A stretch of DNA of 64,000 bases, from assembly GCA_046328125.1 (NCBI GenBank), contig JAXLXF010000017.1, positions 87,072 to 151,071 on the forward strand, read 5' to 3'. The notes beneath the pieces are model-generated. The model was not told the DNA's origin and searched no databases. It saw only the letters and a program-made list of their open reading frames with translations. A program made the translations under genes and the position numbers. The DNA is from JADZEM01 sp046328125. Its GTDB lineage: Bacteria; Chloroflexota; UBA6077; JACCZL01. Of this stretch, positions 35,018 to 43,476 are shown one piece after another; position 1 is the stretch's first letter, and every line of letters begins with the position of its first letter.

Positions 35018-35761
35018 GTGGCTGACTCTTCATCCCGCACGCTGGTCGTCGCGGACGACCCTTCCCTCCGACGGCTTCTCCGCACCACTCTCGAGCAGAC
35101 GTTCGACATCGTCGAAGCTCAAGACGGCCTCGACGGTATTCGTACATTCCACCGGCTTCGGCCGGATCTGGTCGTCGTCTCGGCGGGCGTGCCGCGTCTT
35201 GACGGCTTCGAGTTGTTGCGTCGGGTCCGTGAGGTCGGCGACACCCCGGTCATCATGGTGTCGGAAGACCAGGGGCCGGAGGCCATCGTGCAGGCGCTCC
35301 GGTCTGGCGCCGACGACTACGTCACGACGCCGGTCGATCCAGACGTGTTCGCGGCCCGCGTCGAAGCGGTGCTTCGACGGACTGGCAGCGCGCGGGTGCG
35401 CCCCAGCTCCACCATCGAGCTCGACCAGGGCCGCATCACGATCGACGTGGCGCGTGCCGAGGTCTGGGTCCGGGGGCAGCGCGTTGACTTCTCGGCGACC
35501 GAGTATCGCCTGCTGCTCTTCCTGGCGCGCCGGGCTGACCGCGTGGCGTCGCCCGTCGAGATCCTGACCCACGTCTGGGGCGTGCAGTACGTCAACGAGC
35601 CCGGGTACGTCAAGAGCTACGTGCGGCTGGTCCGTCGCAAGATCGAGGAGGATCCGCGCGCGCCGCGCTACCTGATCTCCCGGCGCGGTCTGGGGTATTG
35701 CCTGGTGAGCCGTCCGGCCGCCGAAGTGCATGACGGCAGACATTCCGCGCTCGTCCGGTAG
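35018..35761 (+). CDS. Orphan OmpR-family regulator with a degenerate receiver domain
   Basis: The 247 residues have a receiver-like domain and a winged-helix domain (SATEYRLLLFLARRADRV, SRRGLGYCL). The phospho-acceptor Asp is replaced by Ser55 in DLVVVSAGVPRLDG. The conserved Lys is replaced by Thr104 in DYVTTPVD, and the first residue of the acidic pair is Ala12 in VVADDPSL. Normal His-Asp phosphorylation is therefore not expected. No kinase gene is adjacent. GTG 35018 follows GAGGA at close spacing. The regulator probably acts without phosphorylation, by dimerisation or ligand binding, and may control itself through the 11-bp repeats just upstream. Confidence 0.88.
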   Translation: MADSSSRTLVVADDPSLRRLLRTTLEQTFDIVEAQDGLDGIRTFHRLRPDLVVVSAGVPRLDGFELLRRVREVGDTPVIMVSEDQGPEAIVQALRSGADDYVTTPVDPDVFAARVEAVLRRTGSARVRPSSTIELDQGRITIDVARAEVWVRGQRVDFSATEYRLLLFLARRADRVASPVEILTHVWGVQYVNEPGYVKSYVRLVRRKIEEDPRAPRYLISRRGLGYCLVSRPAAEVHDGRHSALVR

Positions 35762-35770
35762 AGACCGATC

Positions 35771-36532
35771 TCAGCCAGTCAGCAGCACCATGTTCCCGGC
35801 CAGGGCCCCCGCGAGCACCATCGCGGCGGTCAGATACAGCAGCCCGGTCGCGGCTTGAATCGCCTTCCCGCGCGGCCACTCCTGGCAGCAGACGCGCGCC
35901 GCGATCGTGATGCCGATCGGGAAGAGCGTCACGGCGATGAAGCCGGCCCAGCGAAACGCCGGGATATTCGGCCCAAACGAGGTGGCGTCTGGGCGCTCGA
36001 GCACGTACCAGAGCGCGACGCCAGTCAGCGCGACGAGCGAGAGGATCGCCAGGTCACAGAGCAGTCGGAGCGGGCGCGGCGACAGGCGCGGCGTCACCAG
36101 ATACCAGTGGCCGAGCACCATCGCCATCACCGACGTGCCGAGCGCCACAGCCGACGCTGCCGAGGTCAAGCCGGTCGCGAGCGGTCCGAGTGACGGGCTC
36201 GGGCGTGCGCCGGCCGCCAGCGCCATGGCGACGGTACCCACCAGCAGACTGCCCCACCCGAGGATCAGCCGCGCCCGCCGCCGACTCGTGAACTGCAATA
36301 CGAGATACACCGCCGACAGCACCAGCAGAGCGAGCGCCGTCTCGGTCTCGCCGGGCACCCCCCGGCCGGTCAGCGTCCAGGCCAGGATCGCACCTACCAG
36401 GGCACCGACGGCGGCCTGCCGCAGAAAACCGGGCGTGACGGTAGCGCCGGTGTCGCTGACCACGGCGGCGAACAGCGACCCGGCCGCGAACTGGAGCGTG
36501 ACGGCGTAGAGCGAAGCGATCAGCGGATGCAT
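35771..36532 (-). CDS. Seven-helix membrane protein of unknown function
   Basis: The 253 residues are almost wholly hydrophobic with about seven membrane segments. Conserved-looking polar patches are GHWYLVTPRLSPRPLR and FRWAGFIAVTLFPIG. I recall such GHWYL-containing proteins only as uncharacterised integral membrane proteins. It starts 2 bases after the SDR stop, so it is in the same transcription unit. It converges on the orphan regulator gene with 9 bases between stops. Confidence 0.7.
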   Translation of the reverse strand: MHPLIASLYAVTLQFAAGSLFAAVVSDTGATVTPGFLRQAAVGALVGAILAWTLTGRGVPGETETALALLVLSAVYLVLQFTSRRRARLILGWGSLLVGTVAMALAAGARPSPSLGPLATGLTSAASAVALGTSVMAMVLGHWYLVTPRLSPRPLRLLCDLAILSLVALTGVALWYVLERPDATSFGPNIPAFRWAGFIAVTLFPIGITIAARVCCQEWPRGKAIQAATGLLYLTAAMVLAGALAGNMVLLTG

Positions 36533-36534
36533 GG

Positions 36535-37281
36535 TTACGGGAGCAGCGCCCCGGCGTCCAGCGCGATCGTCTGGCCGGTGATCGAGTCGTTCTTCAGCAG
36601 CTCCAGCGTGGTGGTGGCGATCTCCTCCGGGCTCACCGAGCGCTTCAGCGGCATGTTGTTGCGCATCGTGTTGAGCTGCTCTTCGCTGGCGTGGCCCCAC
36701 CAGCGCGTCACCACCAGTCCCGGCGCCACCGCGTTGACCCGGATCTCCGGCGAGAGCGCCAGCGCCAGGCACTTCGTCAGGTGGATCGCGGCGGCTTTCG
36801 AGACGGCGTACGCCATGCTGCTGCCGGTCACCTTCAGGCCGGCGATCGAAGCGATGTTCACCACCGCGCCGCCACCGGCTCGCCGCATGGCCGGGGCGGC
36901 GGCTTTGGTGCACAGCCAGATCCCCTTGACGTTGACGTCCATGATCCGGTCCCACTCGTCTTCGGACAGGCCGTCGATGTCGCGCATCGGCACGAACGCC
37001 GTGTAGCCGGCATTGTTGACGAGCAGGTCAACGCGCCCGAGCTGCCGCTCGGTCTGCTCGACCATCGCCGCCACGTCGGCCGCCGACGAGACGTCGGCCT
37101 GGATCGGCAGCGCCTCGACGCCGGCCTTCGTCAGCTCCTCGGCCGTCGCCACGGCGTCCGCCTCTGAGCGCGAGTAGTTGACGGCCACGCTGGCGCCGTT
37201 CGCCGCGAGCAGCGTCGAAATCGCCTTTCCCATGCCGGTGCCGCCGCCCGTGACGATCGCAACCTTGCCCTTCAGATCCAT
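36535..37281 (-). CDS. Short-chain dehydrogenase/reductase (SDR)
   Basis: The 248 residues have the classical SDR layout: nucleotide-binding TGGGTGMGKA (about 9-18), NNAG (about 87-90), and the active-site Ser-Tyr-Lys in SIAGLKVTGSSMAYAVSKAA. The end TGQTIALDAGALLP is typical of 3-oxoacyl-ACP-reductase-like sugar and polyol dehydrogenases. GGGAG precedes ATG 37281 on the minus strand. It is divergent from an enolase-superfamily dehydratase gene; 2-keto-3-deoxy-L-fuconate dehydrogenases belong to this family, but the substrate cannot be fixed from sequence. Confidence 0.9.
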   Translation of the reverse strand: MDLKGKVAIVTGGGTGMGKAISTLLAANGASVAVNYSRSEADAVATAEELTKAGVEALPIQADVSSAADVAAMVEQTERQLGRVDLLVNNAGYTAFVPMRDIDGLSEDEWDRIMDVNVKGIWLCTKAAAPAMRRAGGGAVVNIASIAGLKVTGSSMAYAVSKAAAIHLTKCLALALSPEIRVNAVAPGLVVTRWWGHASEEQLNTMRNNMPLKRSVSPEEIATTTLELLKNDSITGQTIALDAGALLP

Positions 37282-37457
37282 CACACACTCCCAACTCAGC
37301 ATCCTGCATCGACGCGCGGGACAGCTTTCGAGCCAGCGCCCGGGCCGCGCCTGGCGCCCATTCTGGTCACGTCAAGGGTAACGGCGTCCGGTGCCGGGCG
37401 ACCACCTCCGCGTCTCACCCTCAACAAAACCGGACTTCCGCCGATGATCTCACTGCC

Positions 37458-37652
37458 ATGTACGACGCACAGCTCTCCCGAGTCGCCGCGCTCTACCGTT
37501 CGGTGTCCAGCACGGACACCCGCGCCCTCCAGCCGAGCGTCACGCCGACCCAGCGCGCCGACCGCGCGCGCGAGTGGCAGGCCGAGCTCGCCCGATCGAT
37601 GGCCGCCGTCGAGCGCAGCCAGCGCACCTGGACCATCGTCCCCGCTCGCTGA
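37458..37652 (+). CDS. Small hypothetical protein
   Basis: The 64 residues are polar and probably helical (DRAREWQAELARSMAAVERS), with no recognised domain. Third codon positions are strongly G/C, as in real genes here, which is the main support. The ribosome site is not convincing. It lies 143 bases before the enolase-superfamily gene, on the same strand. It may be a chance open frame. Confidence 0.4.
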   Translation: MYDAQLSRVAALYRSVSSTDTRALQPSVTPTQRADRAREWQAELARSMAAVERSQRTWTIVPAR

Positions 37653-37795
37653 CGCCAGACGCCGCGATCTGCCGGCTCGCAGCCGCTCGAGCGCCCCGAT
37701 GGGGTACCGTACCCTCGCGAGTGACGCTTCGTCGCGCCCGCCGCCGCCGCCGACCGGCCGCCGGGCCGACCGAAGCCGCGCCAGAGGGGTACGCC

Positions 37796-38938
37796 ATGAA
37801 GATCACCGGCATCGAGCCGTTCGTCGTCAGCACGTTTCACAAGAACTCGAAACGGCACTGGCTCGTCTTCAAGCTCCTGACCGACGAGGGCATCTTCGGC
37901 CTTGGAGATGCCAGCCTCCACAACTTCGACACCCAGCTGATCGGCATCCTTCAGGAATGGGTCGAGAAGTACCTGGCTGGCAAAGACCCGATGCACCACG
38001 AGGTTCACTGGACCCGCCTCCACCATGACACCTGGGCACGGGGCGGCGCCCTCGGCAGCACCGTGCTCTCGGGGCTGGACATCGCGCTGTGGGACTTGAA
38101 AGGCAAGATCCTGAATCGGCCGGTCTACGAGCTGCTCGGCGGCCCGTTCTCGGACCGACTCCGCGTCTACGCGAACGGCTGGTACACCAATCCTGGCACG
38201 CCCGAGCAGAACGCCGACGAGGCGCGCGCCGTGGTTCGAGCCGGCTTCGACGCCATGAAGTTCGACCCGTTCGGCCAGCACAACTACTTCACGATCTCGC
38301 CGTACGAGGCCGATCTCGCCGAGGCGCGCGTTGCCGCCGTCCGCGAGGCGGTCGGGCCGCACGTCGAGATCCTGGTCGAAGTCCACGCCAAGTTCAACGT
38401 GGCGACCGCGATCCACCTCGGGCAGCGCCTGGAGCAGTACCGCCCGTTCTTCTTCGAGGAGCCGGTCTCATCAGAGCACGTCTCCGAGATGGCCCAGGTT
38501 CGCCGCCACGTCAGGATTCCGATTGCGACCGGCGAGCGGCTGTTCACCAAATTCCCGTTTTACGACCTGATCAAAGCAGAGGCGGTGGATATTCTCCAGC
38601 CGGACATCTGCAACGCCGGCGGCATCACCGAGCTGAAGAAGATCGCCGCCATCGCCGAGTCACAGCACCTCTCGATGGCGCCGCACAACACCGACAGCCC
38701 GATCGGCACGGTGGCGGCGTTCCACCTGGGCGCTTCGCTGCCCAACTTCCTGATCCAGGAGTACCACGCCGAGTATTACGAGCCGTGGTTCTTCGACCTC
38801 TGTCCGGAGCAGCCCCGCCGTTCCGGCCCGTCGGTGCCCCTGCCGAGCGGTCCCGGCCTCGGCATCACCCTCGACGAGGCGGTGGCGCGGGCGCACCCGC
38901 TGATCGAGTCGCCCCGCTGGAGCGAGCGCGGCATCTGA
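37796..38938 (+). CDS. Mandelate racemase/enolase superfamily sugar-acid dehydratase (galactonate-dehydratase-like)
   Basis: The 380 residues show the enolase-superfamily capping domain (MKITGIEPFVVSTF) and the barrel: the Lys region in DAMKFDPFG, metal ligands in LVEVHAKFN, FFEEPV and ATGERLFTK, then DILQPDICNAGGITELKKIA and catalytic His in MAPHNTDSPIG. This pattern fits dehydratases that remove water from aldonates such as galactonate or L-fuconate to give 2-keto-3-deoxy acids. AGAGGGG lies just before ATG 37796. The SDR upstream is divergent. With the dehydrogenase and lactonase at 15.9-17.8 kb it could complete a sugar-acid pathway. Confidence 0.88.
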   Translation: MKITGIEPFVVSTFHKNSKRHWLVFKLLTDEGIFGLGDASLHNFDTQLIGILQEWVEKYLAGKDPMHHEVHWTRLHHDTWARGGALGSTVLSGLDIALWDLKGKILNRPVYELLGGPFSDRLRVYANGWYTNPGTPEQNADEARAVVRAGFDAMKFDPFGQHNYFTISPYEADLAEARVAAVREAVGPHVEILVEVHAKFNVATAIHLGQRLEQYRPFFFEEPVSSEHVSEMAQVRRHVRIPIATGERLFTKFPFYDLIKAEAVDILQPDICNAGGITELKKIAAIAESQHLSMAPHNTDSPIGTVAAFHLGASLPNFLIQEYHAEYYEPWFFDLCPEQPRRSGPSVPLPSGPGLGITLDEAVARAHPLIESPRWSERGI

Positions 38939-38967
38939 CGACGAGTCTGCCCTGGCTGGTCGCCGTG

Positions 38968-39822
38968 TCACCGGGGCGGCGGCCAGCCAGCCACCGGCCC
39001 GGTTTCCTCCGGCTCGTCCGAGAACAGCTCCCGCAGGTACGTCTCGCGGTTGTTCAGGAAGTCGCGCGTCAGCCGAAAGTGCTCGGTCTCCTCGTAGGTG
39101 ATCGGCTCGATGCCCCGGTCGGTCGTCAGGTGATAGATAATCGCCTTCGGGTACGCCATCAGGATCGGCGAGTGGGTCGCGATCAGGAACTGCGAGCCGC
39201 CCTGCTTGACGTGCTGGTCGATCAGCACCAGCAGTGAGAGCAGGCGGCTGGGCGAAAGCGCCGCCTCCGGCTCGTCCAGGATGTAGAGGCCCTGCCCGCG
39301 AAAACGGGTCAACGCCAGCGCCATGAACGACTCACCGTGGCTCTGCGCGTGGAGCGAGCGTCCGCCGTACGCTGGGAGGAGCCTGGGGGCCATTCGGGCA
39401 TCGTCGTCGGCGTCCATGGCGTCGATCTCGGTTGCCACGTTGTAGAAGCTCTCAGCCCGCAGGAAGAAGCCGTCGCGCTCGCGGCGCATCCCGCGCACGA
39501 GCCGTAACGCCTCGTTGAGCTCGGACGTCGTGTTGTTTGTCTCGAAGCTGAAATTCTTGCTACCGCCCTCGGTGTTGAAGCCGGCCGCCACGGCGACCGC
39601 CTCGATCAACGTCGACTTGCCGACGCCGTTCTCGCCGACGAAGAACGTCACATGCGGATGGAGGTCGAGGACGTGCAGGTCGCGGATCGCCGGCACCGAG
39701 AACGGATACCGGCCGAAGTCGCGAACGCGATCCCGTTCCAGCGCGATCGAGCGAATATAGGCACCGGCCAGCAAATCCGGCCCGCCACCCGGCGAACGGC
39801 TACCTCTGCGACGTGCTGCCAT
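38968..39822 (-). CDS. AAA/ABC-type ATPase (AAA_21/AAA_23-like)
   Basis: The 284 residues hold Walker A GENGVGKST, an ABC-like signature SHGES, Walker B LYILDEPEAALSP and the switch IATHSPIL. The 60 residues before Walker A (RSIALERDRVRDFGRYPFSV) form the usual first strands. It is a compact SMC-like ATPase with no long coiled coil and no TOPRIM nuclease domain. Such small ATPases occur alone and in defence systems, but no nuclease partner is next to it here. An in-frame upward extension runs antisense to the peptidase gene and is not part of this protein. Confidence 0.87.
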   Translation of the reverse strand: MAARRRGSRSPGGGPDLLAGAYIRSIALERDRVRDFGRYPFSVPAIRDLHVLDLHPHVTFFVGENGVGKSTLIEAVAVAAGFNTEGGSKNFSFETNNTTSELNEALRLVRGMRRERDGFFLRAESFYNVATEIDAMDADDDARMAPRLLPAYGGRSLHAQSHGESFMALALTRFRGQGLYILDEPEAALSPSRLLSLLVLIDQHVKQGGSQFLIATHSPILMAYPKAIIYHLTTDRGIEPITYEETEHFRLTRDFLNNRETYLRELFSDEPEETGPVAGWPPPR

Positions 39823-39872
39823 ACAGTGAAGGCTACCAGTTGCTTGAATCGTGAAGCATCTGGCCGTCGAAC

Positions 39873-40000
39873 ATCGGGGGCGCGATAAATCGCGCCCGTA
39901 CCAGGACGCTGCCTTGTACGGGCGCGATTCATCGCGCCCCCAGTCGCGCCCCCAATCGCGCCCCCGATTCATCGCGCCCCCAATAGATCTGACGCACACC
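39873..40000. repeat. MITE-like palindromic element, copy 1
   Basis: The core GGGCGCGATAAATCGCGCCC, then GTACCAGG and a short spacer, is mirrored by CCTTGTACGGGCGCGATTC. The right end has ATCTGACGCACACC, the same outer repeat as in copies 2 and 3; the left outer repeat is degenerate. Uniquely, the right arm carries four tandem copies of a TCGCGCCCCC unit (about 39931-39981). It fills the gap between two leftward genes. Confidence 0.75.
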
Positions 40001-40019
40001 GACGACCACGTACGATACC

Positions 40020-41174
40020 TCAGGCGGGCGGGCGAGCAGGTCGACCGTACCGTGCCAACACCTCGCGCAGTCGGGCGTGGTTCAGTCGATGGGCCACGAT
40101 CCCGTCCCGCCCGACCATCGTCTCGGCGGCCAGCAGCGCGTTGACGATCGCGGCTTCGGTCGCCTCGATGGCGGCGGAAAGTAGCTCGGCGATGTGGACG
40201 TTCGCCAGCAGCTTCACGGTCGCGGTCAACGGGATGTCGGCGCCGTGCTCCGGCGGCACGCCCGCGTTGCCCGTCGAGAACGCCAGGAAGATATCGCCGC
40301 TGGTGTTGCCGTCGCCGCCGCCGGTCCGCGCCACGCCCAATCCCGCCCGCTGGGCGAGGCGCGTGCATTGGTGTGGCAGGAGCGGCGCATCCGTCGCCAG
40401 GACGGCGATGATCGAGCCGGCGCCGGGCGGCGCGGCAGCAGTGACGCCGGGCCGAGAATCCTGGCCCGGGCGGGGCACCTCGCTGGTCGGGATCGCCTCC
40501 CCGACCGGCACGCCGTCGATTCTGAGACGCTCCCGCCGGCCGAAGTTCGCCTGCACCAGCGCGCCAACGGTGAAGCCGCCAGCCGCGCGCGACGCCACCC
40601 GCGACGCCGTCCCGATGCCGCCCTTGAACCCGTAGCAGATCATGCCGGTGCCGCCGCCGACGTTTCCCTCGGCGACCGGGCCACCTGAAGCCGCCGCCAG
40701 CGCCCGCCGGACGTGCTCCGGGCGGACGTGCATCCCGTTGACGTCGTTCAAGGTGCCGTCGTAGGTCTCGGCGACGACCGGCAAGCTCCACCAGTGCCCG
40801 GTCTCGCCGCGAGCCGCCCGAATCTCGCCCTCGTACTGGATCAGCGCGTCGCGGACCACCCCGACGCTGTGGGTGTTGGTGATGGCGATCGGACCGTTCA
40901 GCGTGCCGCACTCGCGCAGCCACTCCAGGCCGGTCATCTCGCCGGCCCCGTTCAGCGTGTGGCACCCGGCGAAGACGGGCGCGTCCCAGGCGTGCTCCGC
41001 GCGCGGCAGGATCACCGTCACACCCGTCCGCACCGGGCCGGACCCGACCACCAGTGGTCCGTCGCCCGCGATCAACGTCTCGTGGCCGACGCGCACGCCG
41101 GCCACGTCGGTGATGGCGTCTAGCGGCCCCGGCTCCAACAGCCCGATTCGGATGCCGGCCTCACGCGCTCGCAT
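40020..41174 (-). CDS. P1/S58 family peptidase (DmpA-like L-aminopeptidase/D-esterase)
   Basis: The 384 residues match the self-processing Ntn-type hydrolases of the DmpA family: DAITDVAGVRVGHET near the start, TGVTVILPR, NTHSVGVVRD, EGNVGGGTGMICYGFKGG, and GAGSIIAVLATDAPL with the Ser that becomes the N-terminal nucleophile after cleavage. ARTGGGDGNTSGDIFLAFST follows. The family releases N-terminal D- or L-amino acids or beta-amino acids. The gene starts 21 bases after pyrE on the same strand and is probably in its operon. Confidence 0.92.
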   Translation of the reverse strand: MRAREAGIRIGLLEPGPLDAITDVAGVRVGHETLIAGDGPLVVGSGPVRTGVTVILPRAEHAWDAPVFAGCHTLNGAGEMTGLEWLRECGTLNGPIAITNTHSVGVVRDALIQYEGEIRAARGETGHWWSLPVVAETYDGTLNDVNGMHVRPEHVRRALAAASGGPVAEGNVGGGTGMICYGFKGGIGTASRVASRAAGGFTVGALVQANFGRRERLRIDGVPVGEAIPTSEVPRPGQDSRPGVTAAAPPGAGSIIAVLATDAPLLPHQCTRLAQRAGLGVARTGGGDGNTSGDIFLAFSTGNAGVPPEHGADIPLTATVKLLANVHIAELLSAAIEATEAAIVNALLAAETMVGRDGIVAHRLNHARLREVLARYGRPARPPA

Positions 41175-41195
41175 CGTCTCGCCTCCCAGGCGCGG

Positions 41196-41723
41196 TCAGC
41201 CAGCCAGCTCCTCCAGCTCGGCCAGGGTGAACAGGGGCCGCAGCTCGCAGCCGATCTTCTCGATGGCGGCCTGCCCGCCCTGCTGGCGGTCGATGACGCA
41301 CACCACGTCCTGCACCACGAAGCCGAGCTCACGCATCTGCTGAACCGAGATGACGACCTGGCCGCCGCTCGTGACGACGTCCTCCACCACCAGCGCGCGG
41401 TCGCCAGCCTGGAAGCCGCCCTCGACCAGATTCGACGTTCCGTACGGCTTCGCCTCCTTGCGGACGTACAGGCACGGCTTGCCGGTCTCCAGCGAGAGGG
41501 CCGTCGCCAGCGGAATGCCGCCCATCTCCAGGCCAGCCAGCTTGTCCCAGCCAGCCGGCAGGATGGCAGCCAGCGCCGACGCAATCGGCTTGAGGATCGT
41601 CGGGTCGCTCTCGAAGCGGTACTTGTCCCAGTAAAACGTGCTGGTCGCGCCAGAGCGCAGCGTGAACTGCCCGGTCAGGTAGGCAACCTCTTTGATCCGC
41701 CTCGCCAGCGCCTGTCGATCCAT
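41196..41723 (-). CDS. pyrE: Orotate phosphoribosyltransferase
   Basis: PyrE joins orotate to PRPP in pyrimidine synthesis. The 175 residues contain GQFTLRSGATSTFYWDKY near the start, the flexible loop YVRKEAKPYG and the PRPP-binding motif ALVVEDVVTSGGQ. ATG at 41723 begins 10-15 residues before the conserved helix, as is usual, with GGAG upstream. No other pyrimidine gene is nearby. Confidence 0.95.
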   Translation of the reverse strand: MDRQALARRIKEVAYLTGQFTLRSGATSTFYWDKYRFESDPTILKPIASALAAILPAGWDKLAGLEMGGIPLATALSLETGKPCLYVRKEAKPYGTSNLVEGGFQAGDRALVVEDVVTSGGQVVISVQQMRELGFVVQDVVCVIDRQQGGQAAIEKIGCELRPLFTLAELEELAG

Positions 41724-41803
41724 CCGTCGTGCTCCAACTTTTGTGCCGTTCGAAGTGTCATCCGATTGGAGGACGAAGCGCCGCGCGGTCGGTCGCGCCG
41801 CCA

Positions 41804-42697
41804 TCACACCGGCGGACGGGTCGGGAATTCGTCGTGCAGGGCGGCCATGTCCACGCGGTGCAGCCCCCGGTTTACCACGTCGGCGTTGCGGTCCACCTCC
41901 GCCTCGGAGCGCATCCCGACCACCGCCACGTCCACCTGCGGATGCGACAGGTTGAACCCGAGCAGCGCCGCGCTCCAGTCAACCTGACTCGCCACGTCCG
42001 GGGCGACCTGCCTGATCCAGCGTTGGAAGATGTCGCTGGTCATCGTCCGCATCGTGACGGTGCCCATCTGCTGCCCGCACGCCAGCGACAGCGTCGTGGC
42101 CGGCGCTGGCTCGCGGCTTCGGTACGCCCCGGTAGACTGGTAGATCAGGTTGAAGCAGATCATGATCGCGTCGAAGCGCCCGGTCTGGATCAGCTTTTCC
42201 ACCGCGCCGTTCGGCCCTTCGGAGGTGAATCCGAGATACCGAACCTTGCCTTCGGCCCGGAGCTGCTCGTACGCGTCCAGGCAGCCGCCCTCAACGATCC
42301 GGGTCACGTCCTCGTCGGAGTACCACGAGCCGTGCAACTGGAGCAGGTCCACGTAGTCGGTCTGGAGCAGCCGCAGGCTCACCTCCAACGACTCGCGGAT
42401 GCCGGCCGGCGTGCGCTGCGTGACCGGCGTCTTGGTCGCCAGGAAGATCCGCTGTCGGTCCGCCCCGAGCGCCCGCCCGATCACCGACTCGCTGATGCCG
42501 CCGCCGTAGCCGGGCGCCGTGTCGAAGTAGGTGATGCCACGATCCAGCGCCCTTCGCACCGCGCGCTCCACCGACGTCTGCGTGTCCGCCGCCGACGAGT
42601 CCCAGTCCATCAGGTAGTTCGGCACGCCGGCCGGGCCGCCCCCGAAGCCAATCGCCGAGACCTGCTGCCTGGTCCGCCCGAATGTCCGATACTCCAT
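41804..42697 (-). CDS. Aldo/keto reductase
   Basis: The 297 residues carry the AKR tetrad: Asp and Tyr in YFDTAPGYGGGISE, Lys in LATKTPV and His in LLQLHGSW. RTFGRTRQQVSAIGFGG is the usual first strand. It differs from the L-fucose-dehydrogenase-type AKR at 16.8 kb and may reduce a sugar or aldehyde with NAD(P)H. The gene lies 80 bases before pyrE on the same strand and is divergent from the OsmC gene. Confidence 0.9.
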   Translation of the reverse strand: MEYRTFGRTRQQVSAIGFGGGPAGVPNYLMDWDSSAADTQTSVERAVRRALDRGITYFDTAPGYGGGISESVIGRALGADRQRIFLATKTPVTQRTPAGIRESLEVSLRLLQTDYVDLLQLHGSWYSDEDVTRIVEGGCLDAYEQLRAEGKVRYLGFTSEGPNGAVEKLIQTGRFDAIMICFNLIYQSTGAYRSREPAPATTLSLACGQQMGTVTMRTMTSDIFQRWIRQVAPDVASQVDWSAALLGFNLSHPQVDVAVVGMRSEAEVDRNADVVNRGLHRVDMAALHDEFPTRPPV

Positions 42698-42843
42698 CGC
42701 TCGTCCGCTCCGTCCCGCGAGCTCGTCGCCTTCAAAATCGCTTGACGCGCCGCGTTTCGCGCGGTACCACCATCGTAGTCGCACGCGGCGACGTCGCACA
42801 CGCGGGAGTGTCGCGGCACAGGCAGCAGAACGGGGGACAGCAG

Positions 42844-43365
42844 ATGGACTTGCGCGCGATCCAGCGGCCGTTGAAGGACCGCTACCGGGCCGACCCGACG
42901 ACGTCGAAGATCACGCTGACCGCGCGGGGCACCCAGACGGACGCCCCGATCTCCTGCTCGGTCGATCTTGGACGCGCGATCTACGACGCCCAGGCCCACG
43001 CCGGGGTTGGCGGGGCTGGGACTGGCGCCTGCTCTGGCGACCTGCTGCTCGGCGCGCTGGCCGCCTGCGCCCAGATCACCTGCCAGATGGTCGCCACCGC
43101 GATGGGCGTCCCGACCCGCGGCATCGAGGTGATCGTCGAGGGCGACATGGATCTCGGCGGCACCCTCGGCATCAAGCGCGACGTGCCGGTCGGCTTCGAG
43201 GCGATCCGCACCCGCTTCGAGATCGACGCGCCAGACGCCACGCCGGAGCAGCTGGCGGCGCTCCAGGAGAAGACCGAGCAGTATTGCGTCGTCTTTCAGA
43301 CGTTGACCACGCCTCCGAAGCTAGAGACGAGCTGGTCTACCAGGCCGTCCGCCGCCCCTGCCTGA
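42844..43365 (+). CDS. OsmC family protein
   Basis: The 173 residues fit the OsmC/Ohr fold of thiol peroxidases that remove organic hydroperoxides. Two Cys lie in the expected places: ALAACAQITC (about residue 80) and KTEQYCVVFQTL (about 148). GVPTRGIEVIVEGDMDLGG is also typical. GGGGGACAG precedes ATG 42844. Whether it is a hydroperoxide reductase or another OsmC relative cannot be decided by eye. Confidence 0.9.
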   Translation: MDLRAIQRPLKDRYRADPTTSKITLTARGTQTDAPISCSVDLGRAIYDAQAHAGVGGAGTGACSGDLLLGALAACAQITCQMVATAMGVPTRGIEVIVEGDMDLGGTLGIKRDVPVGFEAIRTRFEIDAPDATPEQLAALQEKTEQYCVVFQTLTTPPKLETSWSTRPSAAPA

Positions 43366-43476
43366 GTTGGGATGGTCCGGTTCTTGACGCCTCTGTCCTG
43401 GTAGATCGGTCAGAAGGCTGCTCCGACCTGAGCCTTCTGGCCGCTCGAATCGAGATCTCCAGGAAAGGGAGTCACC

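Noticed and set aside
39823..40965. Upstream in-frame extension of the ABC-type ATPase
   Set aside because: The extension runs antisense... opposite to nothing useful: it reads an alternative frame of the leftward S58 peptidase gene and the MITE-like repeat, has no domain, and the true ATPase start is ATG 39822.
41729..42745. Rightward open frame opposite the aldo/keto reductase
   Set aside because: It is a shadow of a gene with a complete catalytic tetrad and has no domain of its own.
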